The notes: generated by a model not told the origin, from the sequence alone. DNA of 58,920 nucleotides from Fulvivirga sp. (GCA_028280565.1 JANQLQ010000319.1:1-58920), one strand, 5' to 3'; shown: positions 1 through 9,188, numbered from the stretch's first letter. Translations and numbers: made by a program.

Positions 1-18
1 GCCACTTGAATTTTCAAT
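1..18. repeat. Tail of a dispersed repeat (copy C, truncated by window edge)
   Basis: The first 18 bases match the terminal bases of the ~310 bp dispersed repeat that ends near 11058 (gccacttgaattttcaat). A complete copy starts about 100 bases downstream at 122. The body of this copy would lie outside the window, so only its end is supported. Confidence 0.55.
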
Positions 19-24
19 TCAACT

Positions 25-81
25 AGTACGCATTTAGCGTAGCGTAATGCGTACTTATCGAGGCAATAGGATTTGTAATCC
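25..81. repeat. REP-like unit: two tandem hairpins
   Basis: Hairpin 1 has a perfect 10 bp stem (25-34 pairing with 46-55) and the 11-base loop TAGCGTAGCGT. Hairpin 2 (69-81) has a 5 bp stem GGATT/AATCC with loop TGT. The same layout and loop sequences, with different stems, occur at 58750-58809 just before an IS200-like transposase start. Different stems that still pair argue for a selected structure. I infer a REP-type element mobilised by a REP-associated tyrosine transposase; the family is not named. Confidence 0.7.
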
Positions 82-121
82 GGGCGTTCTCGTTAGTGCC
101 TAATGATCCTATAAAAGGGTA

Positions 122-430
122 TCCTTCAAAATTAGCTTTGATCGTAGGAAGTTTAATTTTGGAAAATTAAGCTGCATTTTTAGAGTGTTTCGGGTGGTGT
201 GATCCTCTCAATGAGCAGTATACGCGGTATTTTGTGGTTCTAAGCCTGGTTTTCATTTTCTTTTGCATGCCCAAAAGAAAACGAAACAAAAGAAAAGGGC
301 GCCAGGAACCAAGCCCATTTTTCCCTCGAAACGCGCTATCCTGCCCCTATAGGCCGCTTGCCCACAGGCCTCAAATGTGTTGCGCTGTTCCTGGATGCCT
401 TCCCTCCATACGCCAATTGAATTTTTAATA
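122..430. repeat. Dispersed ~310 bp repeat, copy A
   Basis: This segment aligns over its whole length with 10751-11058. It contains a conserved hairpin, TTTTCTTTTG (256-265) pairing with CAAAAGAAAA (272-281). A second direct CAAAAGAAAA follows and leads into GGGCGCC. The loops differ between copies while the stem is kept. Short open frames of about 60 codons occur on both strands but do not agree between copies, so it is treated as non-coding. It resembles a short non-autonomous element scattered in the genome. Confidence 0.7.
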
Positions 431-750
431 TACTTTGCTGCCGAACAATGCAAAGAGTTGAAATTTAGGCCTAATGTTTATATACATCGTGATTAATAAT
501 TGGTGTTTAAACATTATTGATTATTATTGAGTTTTTTGAAAGGCGGGTAAGGCTGTCGTGTCCAATGGTGTAGACTAACCTACATAACATGGGTACGTTA
601 TAGGTTATGTTTTACTCTTTTCTTGGTATAGACGATTTTTTACAGTGTGGTAAAGGATGGACTGAAAGTTTTAAGCTGTGAGACGGGTGCAGTTGCACGT
701 TTTACCCAGTGTATTCAGCTATTTTTAACCTACTGTAAATCAATATGATA

Positions 751-758
751 TATTTTTG
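751..758 (+). promoter_or_regulatory. Candidate -7 box upstream of the MarR gene
   Basis: TATTTTTG fits the Bacteroidota -7 consensus TAnnTTTG and lies 34 bases before the chosen ATG at 793. No TTG was seen at the expected -33 spacing, so support is partial. The rest of 431-750 shows no gene or repeat that I could recognise. Confidence 0.35.
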
Positions 759-792
759 TTATGGATAAGGTAATCTCTAAAAGAAGGTGGGA

Positions 793-1242
793 ATGAAAAT
801 AGAAGATGAAATACACCAAAAGGTATTTAAAAATGAATGGCAAAAAGCGACGCTTAACTTAATATTCACCGCCAGTTGGTTAGGGCATAAGCACAAGGAA
901 TTTTTTAAGCCTTTTGGCATCACCCAACAACAATACAATGTATTGAGGATCTTACGTGGGAGTCATCCTAAGAGCATTTCCACGTCAGTGATCAAAACGC
1001 GTATGTTGGATAAAAATTCGGATGCTTCTCGTATAGTAGATCGCCTGACGGCAAAAGACCTGGTACTCAAGAAGACCTGTCCTTCAGACCGCAGGTTGGT
1101 AGATGTAACCATTTCTGGCAAGGGGCTTAGGCTTTTGGAGGTTATGGATACAAAGATCGACGCGTTGGATAACGGGCTGGGATCCTTAACGGAAAAAGAA
1201 GCTAAGGTACTGAATCAGCTTTTGGATAAGCTACGTTCCTGA
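793..1242 (+). CDS. MarR-family transcriptional regulator
   Basis: A protein of about 149 residues with the MarR layout: an N-terminal helix, a winged helix-turn-helix around the YNVLRIL segment, a wing with the family-typical DRRLVDV stretch, and C-terminal dimerisation helices ending in LLDKLRS. Such proteins bind palindromic operators as dimers and often release DNA on ligand binding. ATG 793 is chosen because GAAGG (783-787) sits 5 bases upstream; a GTG at 787 would overlap that ribosome site. The 3' end overlaps the convergent histidine kinase gene by 28 bases. The target genes cannot be read from the sequence. Confidence 0.9.
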   Translation: MKIEDEIHQKVFKNEWQKATLNLIFTASWLGHKHKEFFKPFGITQQQYNVLRILRGSHPKSISTSVIKTRMLDKNSDASRIVDRLTAKDLVLKKTCPSDRRLVDVTISGKGLRLLEVMDTKIDALDNGLGSLTEKEAKVLNQLLDKLRS

Positions 1243-3167
1243 ACGTCTGCCGGGTGATTTGTGGTATACAACGGTAGTTCCAGGTTTACAGTAGTTCCGG
1301 TATTTTCTTGGCTTTCTATCTTTACGGTACCTTTATTCATTTGAATGAATTCGTGTACTAATTGCAGGCCTAATCCAAGCCCTTTCTCGCCTTGGGTACC
1401 CCAACTGCGGTTATGACCGCTGAGCTTGAATATATTCTCCAGCTTTTCGGTAGGTATCCCTACCCCGGTATCCTCTACGGTGATCTTTGCGATGGAATTG
1501 TGTTCTTCAGCCGATGCAGAGAGTGTTATTTTTCCTCCTTCCGGTGTAAACTTTAGGGCGTTATTCACCAGGTTCCTTAAAATAGTTTTCAGGCTGTTCA
1601 AGTCCACCCATAGGTAGAGGCCAGGCTTAATGGTCGAGACTAACCGGATCTGCTTTGCATTAGCCATATTAACAAATAGATCTGTCAATTCTTTCACGAC
1701 TTCTTCAAGGTCCACTTTTCCGGGTTGATAGCTGATCGCCCCTTGTTGTGTGATAGCCCAGTCCAGCAGGGTATCTAACAGGGCGGATAGCTGATCAATA
1801 GAGGTGTCAAAATGCTGGTAGACCTCTGGCAGTTCTTCGAGCTTTTTTTCTTCTATACACAGTTTGGTGAGCACAGCCACGGCTTTGAAAGAGTTAACCG
1901 GGCCCCTAAGGTCATGGGAAATAATGGAGAAGAATTTGTCCTTGGTGCGGTTGAGCTCTTCCAACTGGTCTTTTTGGGTTTCGATCTCTTCTTTCTGCTC
2001 GCCTAACAAAAGGTTTGTGGCCTGTTTCTGCCGGTTGTTTTTATACAGTGTATAAGCAAGTGTGGCCAAGAGCAATAAAACCACTGCCATGGCAAAAACA
2101 ATGACTTGCTGGATACGTTTTTGTGTTTCTAACAGGTCTACTTCGGCTTGTTTTTGCGAAACCTCGTACTCCGTACGCAAATCAGCCATTTTGCGGATAG
2201 TCTCTTCGTTATTGATGCTGTCGCCGTAAGCGATGTATTTACTTTGGAAGGTATAAGCTTGCTGGTAATCACCTACCGATTGATAGAGTTCCGAAAGCTT
2301 TAGGCTGGCGTCTCGTATTTGTTCTTTTAGGCCTAGTTCCATGGCAACGGCATAACTTTTTTTAGCATATCCCAATGCCCTGTCAAAATCTCCTCTTTTT
2401 TGGTAAATATCGGCCATATAGGTGTCGTACACCGCGATAGGGTAACGGTCACCCAATTCACTCAGGATAAGAGAGGCCTTGTTAATGTTTTCCTCCGCTA
2501 ATTCATGTTTACCTTGTTTTGCATAAACCAGCCCAATATTGCCAAGGTTGTAGGCAATTCCTAGCTTGTATCCAACATGATCATAGATAATCCCAGACTC
2601 GTTAAAGAGTATTAATGCAGAATCCAGCTTGTCTACATTGAAATATTCATCAGCAAGATTAAGAATAGTAGACGCTAACTTCAAAGAATCATCGACATCA
2701 CGAAAATAACTAATGGCCCGGTTATAATAATTAATTGCATTCGTATGATCAGATTGTATGGAGTAAACATCTCCTATGGCGCTTGAAGATATGGCTTGAT
2801 TCTGACTATTACCCTCTTCATTGGCAAGTTGGAAGGAAGTAAAAAAGAACTTTAAGGCCTGCTCCATATCTCCTTGGAGACGGTAGGCGTACCCGATGTT
2901 TAGATTGCAAATATATAGCCAATTACTGTTATTACTTTTTTCTGCAATCAATAAGGCTTCTTGGGCGTATTGAAGTCTTCCTCTCGGATCAGGATGATCC
3001 AAAAAGATATCTTTAAGAACCGTAAACCGGGTACTATCATTTAATGGCCCCTTATTATTGAGTACTTGGATCAGACTATCAGTGATCTTTTGATTTTGAG
3101 AAAAAACCGAAAAAGAAACAAAAAGGCCTATAATTATATAGGCCATGGCAATGATCCTTACATGCAT
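1215..3167 (-). CDS. TPR-domain sensor histidine kinase
   Basis: 650 residues. An N-terminal signal/anchor (AYIIIGLFVSFSVF) is followed by tetratricopeptide repeats from about residue 40 to 320, a coiled linker, one membrane segment at about 355-375 and a second coiled coil. The HisKA domain carries the phospho-acceptor H418 in IISHDLRG. The HATPase_c domain has the N box NLVNNALKF, G1 DTGVGIP and G2 GEKGLGLGLQLV. This arrangement is common in Bacteroidota, with a periplasmic TPR sensor and cytoplasmic kinase. No receiver domain or response regulator gene is adjacent, so its partner lies elsewhere. It begins 2 bases after the PixA-like gene, so the two are probably co-transcribed. Its stop region overlaps the convergent MarR gene. 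Confidence 0.93.
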   Translation of the reverse strand: MHVRIIAMAYIIIGLFVSFSVFSQNQKITDSLIQVLNNKGPLNDSTRFTVLKDIFLDHPDPRGRLQYAQEALLIAEKSNNSNWLYICNLNIGYAYRLQGDMEQALKFFFTSFQLANEEGNSQNQAISSSAIGDVYSIQSDHTNAINYYNRAISYFRDVDDSLKLASTILNLADEYFNVDKLDSALILFNESGIIYDHVGYKLGIAYNLGNIGLVYAKQGKHELAEENINKASLILSELGDRYPIAVYDTYMADIYQKRGDFDRALGYAKKSYAVAMELGLKEQIRDASLKLSELYQSVGDYQQAYTFQSKYIAYGDSINNEETIRKMADLRTEYEVSQKQAEVDLLETQKRIQQVIVFAMAVVLLLLATLAYTLYKNNRQKQATNLLLGEQKEEIETQKDQLEELNRTKDKFFSIISHDLRGPVNSFKAVAVLTKLCIEEKKLEELPEVYQHFDTSIDQLSALLDTLLDWAITQQGAISYQPGKVDLEEVVKELTDLFVNMANAKQIRLVSTIKPGLYLWVDLNSLKTILRNLVNNALKFTPEGGKITLSASAEEHNSIAKITVEDTGVGIPTEKLENIFKLSGHNRSWGTQGEKGLGLGLQLVHEFIQMNKGTVKIESQENTGTTVNLELPLYTTNHPADVQERSLSKS

Positions 3168-3169
3168 GC

Positions 3170-3559
3170 TTAATCAGGTTGATCTGGTTGGATCAATATT
3201 TTAGGGTCCCAATCATACTTACCGGCTCCATTTATGGAAAATACAAAGGTATAAGATTCTTCGGTGCCAGGAGGATAGTTGTCTACCACCCCTGTCCAAA
3301 CTTCCCCTATCTTGGAGGGTCCGTTACCACAGAATATATTGAAACCATCTTTATCAATGAATTCATCCAGTGAAACCGTTTGTGAGGGGTCAATGGACAT
3401 AGCCCTCCAAATAATGACATCGCCGGGCTTGGCATTCACAACTAATTGTGCCGTGCCTTCTCCTTGGTCGTAACCGGGATTGTCGTCAGTCATGTAAACA
3501 GTGGTGTTTCCAGCCAACGTAGTTTTGGTATCCACTATTACCAAAATGTTAATTTCCAT
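3170..3559 (-). CDS. PixA/AidA-like (inclusion body family) protein
   Basis: 129 residues with no signal peptide. It begins INILVIVDTKTTLA and has a central NAKPGDVIIWRAMSID stretch, which resembles the PixA/AidA inclusion-body family (beta-sandwich proteins starting with a VDT segment and containing a GDVIRWR-like motif). The biochemical role of that family is poorly defined; members are induced in some phase variants and stress states. Here the gene lies 2 bases upstream of a TPR histidine kinase on the same strand, so its expression is likely linked to signalling. The family call is by remembered motifs only. Confidence 0.55.
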   Translation of the reverse strand: MEINILVIVDTKTTLAGNTTVYMTDDNPGYDQGEGTAQLVVNAKPGDVIIWRAMSIDPSQTVSLDEFIDKDGFNIFCGNGPSKIGEVWTGVVDNYPPGTEESYTFVFSINGAGKYDWDPKILIQPDQPD

Positions 3560-3925
3560 AGTCGAAAAAGATTAAACGTGAGATAAAATTAATTACCAAG
3601 AATAGTTAATTCAATGAGTAATTAAAAGCTAAAAATGTGATTTTCACGGGGCTATGATTTTGGGAAAAATATCAAGATTTCAAGTTTATCAGCTTATTCG
3701 TTGACTTAATTTTGAAAGTCATTGAATAACAGTTAGTTATCATTTAAGTTGAACGCTAATCGTTGTCATTTGTTTATCATGAAATAAGTTCCCCAGGGAC
3801 CTTCAAATTTAAAAAGTCAGTGATGAACGGTAAATTTTTCCTTTACTTGGGTAAATAAAATTGATTTAACTTTAAGCTATGAAGCTAATAATCAACGCAT
3901 TCTAGGGTAGAGTATACTATGTATG
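3560..3925. other. Intergenic stretch between M3 peptidase end and PixA-like gene
   Basis: A 366-base A+T-rich spacer without a credible open frame. On the minus strand TAAATTTG (3811-3804) fits a -7 box, but it is about 245 bases from the PixA-like start and lacks a spaced TTG. No strong terminator hairpin was found. It probably contains the promoter of the PixA-kinase pair. Confidence 0.4.
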
Positions 3926-5656
3926 CTAGAGACCGTCTAGTTCCTGCCGCACAAACTGCATGAGGTCATGGATGTACTCCTTACTAAAGTTGAACTCTAT
4001 ATTAGCCGCCGCATAGACTTGCGGGATGGACCGGGTATATCCTAATTTCAAAGCATTCATGTAGCCTTCTAGCCCTTTTTTCGCATCAGCTTTGTAATTT
4101 TTCCAAACCGCTACCGCTCCAAGCTGTGCCATCCCGTATTCAATGTAGTAAAATGGTACTTCGTAGAGATGGAGTTGTTTTTGCCATAGGTAGTTCTTGT
4201 TTTCTTCCAGGCCGTCCCATCGGGTAAGGGTATCTGAAAATGAATTTAAGATCTTGTTCCATTCCGATATTCTTTCCTTCGGGCGATGCCCGGCATTTTC
4301 GTAGATCCAGTGTTGGAACTTATCGATCACCGCTACCCAAGGCAACGTTTCTATGATCTGTTCCAAATGCTCTTTTTTAGCGCGTAGCAGGTCCTCTTCA
4401 TTGCTGAAGAAGATATCCCAATGATCCATGGAGATCAGCTCCATGCTCATGGAGGCTAGTTCCGCTACCTCTGATGGAGTATGTTTGAATTCGGTAAGCT
4501 CGAGGTCACGAGTGAGGAAGGAGTGCACAGCGTGTCCCCCTTCATGCAAGATCGTGATCATATCCCTGAGTGTAGAGGTGGCGTTCATAAAGATGAACGG
4601 CACACCGATCTCGGAAAGAGGATAGTTATATCCTCCCGGGGCCTTACCCTTTCTTGACACCAGGTCCAGGTGGCCCATTTCTTTCATAATGCCCAAGCAC
4701 TGCCCTAAAAATGGGTCCAGGCGTTTAAAGCATTCAATGGTTTTTTTAGCCAGGTCCTCCCCGCCGTCAAACGGCTTTAGCGCTTCCCGGTTATGAGGAT
4801 CTACTGCTTTATCCCACGGCCGCAGTGGGTCTAATTGCAGCTGCGATTTACGCTCGGCGGCCAATGTGTCTAACATCGGCACTACAGCCTCTTGTACCGA
4901 ATTGTGGAAGTCGAAACAGTCTTGGGGACCGTAATCAAAACGTCCCATAGCTTTGAACATGTAATCACGATAATTGTCGAAGCCGGCATTTTTCGCCACC
5001 TCGGTCCGCAAACTGATCAACGTGTTGTAGAGCTCGTCCAGGGTGTCTTTGTCTTCCAATCTCCTGCTGGCTACCTGGTGGTATACTTCCTCCCGCCTAG
5101 CCCGGTCCGTGGATTGGAGCAGTACTGCCGCTTGCTGCAGTGTCATTTCCTCCTCATCGATGGTTACGGTCATAGCCCCACTTATTTGGCCATATTTTCG
5201 AGTTTCTGTTTGGATCTTGGTAAATAAAGGAATGTTTTCTTCACGGAATATTTCGATGTCTTTACGCATCTCCCGGATCATAATATCATACCCTTCTTTT
5301 GTTTCCAAGTCCTTTAAATACTCGCTGGCCATTGCTTTTTTGTTTAGCTTATCAGAAAAAGGGGCGATTTTCGGCTGTATCTCCGTAACAAAGAATTGAT
5401 AGGCTTGGCTGTACGCTTCGTTTTCCGTGTAGCGTGTCATATTAATGTACCTCCACCCTAGGTCTTCGGATATGACCGCGTTGAGTTCACTACGGTCTTT
5501 CAGCCATCGCTTAAGATCTTCTACAGAGTCTATGGGGCGGCTTAGCAGGTCGTTACAAAACGGCTCTATTCCCTCCCAGCTTTCTATCTTTAGGTCTTCG
5601 GGTAAAAAGGTACGAGGATTCCTTTCGAGCGTTTTGGTGCTTTCGGAGATGTTCAT
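3926..5656 (-). CDS. M3-family oligoendopeptidase
   Basis: 576 residues, the usual length of M3 metallopeptidases of the PepF type. The zinc motif HEGGH is at 371-375 (ILHEGGHAVHSFLT), and the third ligand is probably the glutamate in TPSEVAELASMSME about 25 residues later. These enzymes are cytoplasmic zinc proteases that cleave short peptides; no signal peptide is present. ATG 5656 gives a normal N-terminus. A 12 bp inverted repeat at 5688-5729 separates it from the reductase gene upstream on the same strand. It is a housekeeping-type gene with no sign of transfer. Confidence 0.93.
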   Translation of the reverse strand: MNISESTKTLERNPRTFLPEDLKIESWEGIEPFCNDLLSRPIDSVEDLKRWLKDRSELNAVISEDLGWRYINMTRYTENEAYSQAYQFFVTEIQPKIAPFSDKLNKKAMASEYLKDLETKEGYDIMIREMRKDIEIFREENIPLFTKIQTETRKYGQISGAMTVTIDEEEMTLQQAAVLLQSTDRARREEVYHQVASRRLEDKDTLDELYNTLISLRTEVAKNAGFDNYRDYMFKAMGRFDYGPQDCFDFHNSVQEAVVPMLDTLAAERKSQLQLDPLRPWDKAVDPHNREALKPFDGGEDLAKKTIECFKRLDPFLGQCLGIMKEMGHLDLVSRKGKAPGGYNYPLSEIGVPFIFMNATSTLRDMITILHEGGHAVHSFLTRDLELTEFKHTPSEVAELASMSMELISMDHWDIFFSNEEDLLRAKKEHLEQIIETLPWVAVIDKFQHWIYENAGHRPKERISEWNKILNSFSDTLTRWDGLEENKNYLWQKQLHLYEVPFYYIEYGMAQLGAVAVWKNYKADAKKGLEGYMNALKLGYTRSIPQVYAAANIEFNFSKEYIHDLMQFVRQELDGL

Positions 5657-5687
5657 GCTTTAATTTATGTTCAAATGACTGGGTACA

Positions 5688-5729
5688 AAGTTCAAGATCC
5701 ATGGGTGTCCCACACACGATCTTGAACTT
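5688..5729. terminator. Perfect 12 bp inverted repeat, possible terminator or operator
   Basis: AAGTTCAAGATC (5688-5699) pairs perfectly with GATCTTGAACTT (5718-5729) across an 18-base loop, which itself contains GTGT/ACAC. It lies between the stop of the reductase gene (5744) and the start of the peptidase gene (5656), both on the minus strand. There is no long T run after the stem, so a classical intrinsic terminator is not certain. A regulatory hairpin in the peptidase leader is an alternative. Confidence 0.5.
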
Positions 5730-5743
5730 ATATCTTGTATATC

Positions 5744-6859
5744 TTATCCAATTTCTATGACCACGTCATCGGTCAGGGGATGCCCCACACAGGTTAGCAC
5801 ATATCCTTCTGCCATTTCTGCTTCCGACAGGCCTTCTTCTTCGTCTAACTTTACTTTCCCGGAAACACATTTACCGCGGCAGGCCGTGCATAAGCCACTT
5901 TGGCACGAATAGGGCAAGTCGATCCCTTTGTCTAAGGCAGTTTCCAAGATGGTACGCCCGGGCTCCACGGTGAATTTATGTTCGTCCCCATCATATACCA
6001 CCGTAACTTCACGAGTCACGATCTCGTCTTCACCTGCTTGTTGCTTATCCAATTCCTTATCGATCGTGCCAGCTACGAAACTTTCCTTAAACACCAGGTC
6101 TTTGGATATGTTTTGCTCCTCCAATAGGTCTTCCACGTTCTTCATCATTCCTTCGGGGCCGCACATGAGGTAGGTGGTATTGTCCCAGCTTGGGATCCGC
6201 TCGAAGATCTTGACGAGCATGTCATGGTTCAGCAGCCCCGAGTGACCTTGCCAGTTCATAGGGGCATCGTCCAAAATATGGATCAGGTGAAGCCTTCCTT
6301 CGTATTGGGTCGACAACCGGTCGAGTACCTCTTTAAAAATGATGCTTTCCTCGTTCCTATTCGCATAGATCAAAGAGATAATGCTCCCGGGTTCTTGCGT
6401 AAGTATGGATTTGATGATAGACATCATAGGTGTTATGCCACTTCCCCCGGCAAACATGATGAGATGCCTTTTATTACTGGTGTCGTATTCCGTGGTGAAT
6501 ACTCCCATGGGCTCCATTACTTTGACACTAGTGCCTGCCTGCAAATTATCCGGTAACCAGTTTGACATCAACCCGTTTTCTACTCGTTTTACGGTTACGG
6601 CCAGGTCTTGGTCGGTAAAGGGGGATGAGCAAAGGGAGTATGCTCTCCTGACCTCTTTGCCTTCCACGGGAACGATCAAGGTGAGGAACTGCCCTGGTTT
6701 GTATGAGATCGGGTTTTCCGGCTGGGAGAAAACGATGGAGACCGCATCTTTCGTTTCCTGGATGATATCTTTTACGTGCAGGTCATAATAACGCTGACTT
6801 CCCTGCTTCTTGGGCTCTTCTACCTGTTCTTTATTCTTTTTAAAAAAACTAAACGCCAT
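5744..6859 (-). CDS. PaaE-type FAD/NAD(P)H ferredoxin reductase with C-terminal [2Fe-2S] domain
   Basis: About 372 residues. The order is an FAD-binding barrel with RRAYSLCSSPF near residue 70, an NAD(P)-binding domain with GGSGITPMMSI near 140, and a plant-type [2Fe-2S] domain with C319-x4-C324-x2-C327 and a fourth cysteine in LTCVGHP near 360. This is the architecture of PaaE/PaaK reductases, which pass electrons from NADPH to an oxygenase. No phenylacetate genes are adjacent, so the partner is unknown and the paa symbol is not given. A TTG at 6862 precedes ATG 6859; the ATG is chosen. The DUF5916 gene ends 4 bases upstream, suggesting translational coupling. Confidence 0.88.
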   Translation of the reverse strand: MAFSFFKKNKEQVEEPKKQGSQRYYDLHVKDIIQETKDAVSIVFSQPENPISYKPGQFLTLIVPVEGKEVRRAYSLCSSPFTDQDLAVTVKRVENGLMSNWLPDNLQAGTSVKVMEPMGVFTTEYDTSNKRHLIMFAGGSGITPMMSIIKSILTQEPGSIISLIYANRNEESIIFKEVLDRLSTQYEGRLHLIHILDDAPMNWQGHSGLLNHDMLVKIFERIPSWDNTTYLMCGPEGMMKNVEDLLEEQNISKDLVFKESFVAGTIDKELDKQQAGEDEIVTREVTVVYDGDEHKFTVEPGRTILETALDKGIDLPYSCQSGLCTACRGKCVSGKVKLDEEEGLSEAEMAEGYVLTCVGHPLTDDVVIEIG

Positions 6860-6863
6860 CAAT

Positions 6864-9098
6864 TTAAATATTTAACCAATAAGTAATCTTAAATACGAGC
6901 GCCCTGCTCTTCGCTTCAAAACTATTCGGTAAATAGTTATCCGTGTAAACAACAAACAAATCCGAAACTGGTTTATATCGCCATTGGAATCGTGCGTTCA
7001 CGTTTACGTTGTCGGCTTGCTCGTTATATTGTACAAAGGTAGTAAGGAACAGCGTATCTGTAAATGTTAAGTCCATTCTAGGGCTGATAAGCCAAAAATC
7101 GGCCTGTCCGAATTCGCCGGGAAGGTCCAGGCGATTATATTCGGCGTCTAACGTGAGGTTAAGGTAGGGCTGGTACCGGTAGTTGATGCCCGTAGCAAAA
7201 TTCATAATGGTGCCGTTGTAAAACCCGCCCACTTCCAGTTCCCCGAAAAATGATAAGAGCTTGCGCCGATCGGTATTAAATTCAGCTCCGAAGGATCGCC
7301 AAGTATAGGAAGTATTTTCTGCTAGGATGTAATCATCCAATGGCTCAAAATCATCCAACAGCTTTTCGAAGGTTTCACTGACCCCCATCCACAACTCGGC
7401 AGTATTGTTGAATTGAAACTGGTAACCCAGCGTATAGCCAAAATCGGTACGGTCGAAATTAAGATCGGTGAAATAATTCCAGCGCCCGGTAGGTCCATGA
7501 TTATTGATCATCTTGCTTTCCGGGTAGATCCGGTATTCCGCAAAGTTCGTAAACCGGAAGATGTTCTTCCTCTGGATAAAACCTACTTCGGCATTATACC
7601 CATCTCCTACAATAGAGGAGATGCCCCCAATTTCCAAGCGTGTGGTGTTATACCTTAGGAAGGCGCCACCGGAAAAAGCATCGTCTCGCCGTTCCGGGTC
7701 AAAGGACTGGTGGTAGTAAAAGTCTCCTTCCCACCGGCCATCCGGGCTGATCAGGTTGTAATCCATGCCAATGACACGATTATATTCGGTGGTGGATAAG
7801 GTGGTATCACTATCATCGAAATTCATGGCTTGCCTGTTCACCGCGACAATGCCGATGTTAGACCGGTCAAAGACTTGGCGTTGTAAAACACCCACGGTAT
7901 AATTCTGGGATAAGAGCTTGTAGGTATTCTTTATTTCGTCGATGCCGGTAAGAGTGGCGCCATCCTCTTGGCGTGTTTGCATGTTTAAAAAGCCCACCCT
8001 CCATTTCTGACCTAGCTTACCACTGAGCCTGGCCCCGTATACAATCGGCACCTGTATAGCGTTGCCGGCCGTATCTTCGGCAATACCGATGCGCCGGCTG
8101 AAGAAAGGACGAGTACTCCCAAAGCCACCTTCCCCAAAAAGGTCTTGGTTTTCTAAGAAAAACTGTCTTCGCTCAGGGAAAAAGATCTCGAATCGGCTCA
8201 GGTTGGTCACCTGGCGGTCTACTTCCACCTGTGAAAAGTCAGGATTTACAGTAAGGTCTAAATTCAATGCCGAGGTGACCCCGATTTTGGCATCAAAACC
8301 GGTGTCCAGCTCCCGTTGAGCAGGTTCACCTTCTTCGAAATCTTTGTTGACATTAGACGCTACAAACGGTATGAACACGAAATTTGCACCCGCTTTGGGA
8401 AGTGGGGCATCAAATGTAAGCCGGCCGGCAAAAGCGAAGGCCGACGAGCTAAACCCCTGCGGCACGATGGTCCAACCTGTTCTTTCGTTCAGTTTGAGGT
8501 TGTTCCGCAGGAAAACGATATTCCATTGATCATTGCTGTCGTCGTAACGTAAGGTTTTGAATGGGATCGCCATTTCAAACTCCCAGCGGTCTTCATACTT
8601 CTGTACCGCTGAAAACCACTTGTTGTCCCAATCCGTACGTACGTCAGCGCCGTTGGTGACCAAGCCTTCTCGCTGAACGCCAAGAGGAGTGAGCCCGAAG
8701 GTAAATCCATTAGTATAGTCATTAAAGGGGTCTATGTAAACACTGATATTCTCATTGCGGGACCAAGTGAAATCTCGCCTTAGTGAAGTAATAACATCGG
8801 GTTTGTCCGTTTTTTCATAGCAAATACCCCCGATATATAAGAATTGATCGTTAAAACTGATCATAATTTTGGTCTGCGCGATCGCGGGGACCGAGTCTTC
8901 CGGGAAGCTTTGCAAAAAGTCCGTAGCCGATGCGGAGGACTGCCAGATGGGCTCTTCCAATTTGCCATCTAAGACAATCGGTTCCGGGGTTTTACTTGCC
9001 TGTAGGCGGTATTGGTCCGCGTACCTTTGGCCAGTAGCATTTAAAAAATAAAGAAGTAAAAAAGGTGTAAAAACCGCCTTAAACCAACCAACATTCAT
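6864..9098 (-). CDS. DUF5916 outer-membrane protein with CBM9-like domain
   Basis: 744 residues. A signal peptide (FTPFLLLYFLNATGQ) precedes a family-9 carbohydrate-binding-like domain (PIVLDGKLEEPIW through about residue 210). The long C-terminal part is typical of DUF5916, with aromatic-ending beta strands suggesting an outer-membrane barrel; the last residues KITYWLNI fit a barrel-closing strand. The function of DUF5916 is not established. The reductase gene follows 4 bases after the stop, so the two form an operon. A -7-like box lies 8 bases before the ATG at 9098. Confidence 0.85.
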   Translation of the reverse strand: MNVGWFKAVFTPFLLLYFLNATGQRYADQYRLQASKTPEPIVLDGKLEEPIWQSSASATDFLQSFPEDSVPAIAQTKIMISFNDQFLYIGGICYEKTDKPDVITSLRRDFTWSRNENISVYIDPFNDYTNGFTFGLTPLGVQREGLVTNGADVRTDWDNKWFSAVQKYEDRWEFEMAIPFKTLRYDDSNDQWNIVFLRNNLKLNERTGWTIVPQGFSSSAFAFAGRLTFDAPLPKAGANFVFIPFVASNVNKDFEEGEPAQRELDTGFDAKIGVTSALNLDLTVNPDFSQVEVDRQVTNLSRFEIFFPERRQFFLENQDLFGEGGFGSTRPFFSRRIGIAEDTAGNAIQVPIVYGARLSGKLGQKWRVGFLNMQTRQEDGATLTGIDEIKNTYKLLSQNYTVGVLQRQVFDRSNIGIVAVNRQAMNFDDSDTTLSTTEYNRVIGMDYNLISPDGRWEGDFYYHQSFDPERRDDAFSGGAFLRYNTTRLEIGGISSIVGDGYNAEVGFIQRKNIFRFTNFAEYRIYPESKMINNHGPTGRWNYFTDLNFDRTDFGYTLGYQFQFNNTAELWMGVSETFEKLLDDFEPLDDYILAENTSYTWRSFGAEFNTDRRKLLSFFGELEVGGFYNGTIMNFATGINYRYQPYLNLTLDAEYNRLDLPGEFGQADFWLISPRMDLTFTDTLFLTTFVQYNEQADNVNVNARFQWRYKPVSDLFVVYTDNYLPNSFEAKSRALVFKITYWLNI

Positions 9099-9106
9099 TT
9101 CAAGTT

Positions 9107-9114
9107 CAAAGCTA
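9107..9114 (-). promoter_or_regulatory. Candidate -7 box for the DUF5916-reductase operon
   Basis: On the minus strand the sequence TAGCTTTG fits TAnnTTTG and ends 8 bases before the DUF5916 start codon. No clear TTG is seen 19-21 bases further upstream. If real, the transcript leader would be only a few bases long. Confidence 0.35.
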
Positions 9115-9180
9115 AGAAAAGCCCCTTCGAAAAGGAGGGAGAATTGGAAAGATTTACACGAACGGAACCATATAAATTCC

Positions 9181-9188
9181 TATTTTTG
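9181..9188 (+). promoter_or_regulatory. Candidate -7 box for purB
   Basis: TATTTTTG matches TAnnTTTG and ends 17 bases before the ATG at 9206. The nearest upstream TTG (9144-9146) is too far for a standard -33 element, so confidence is limited. Confidence 0.35.

Noticed and set aside
234-453. Short frames of about 65 codons on both strands in the dispersed repeat
   Set aside because: Frames and starts are not preserved in copy B at 10751-11058, so coding is unlikely.
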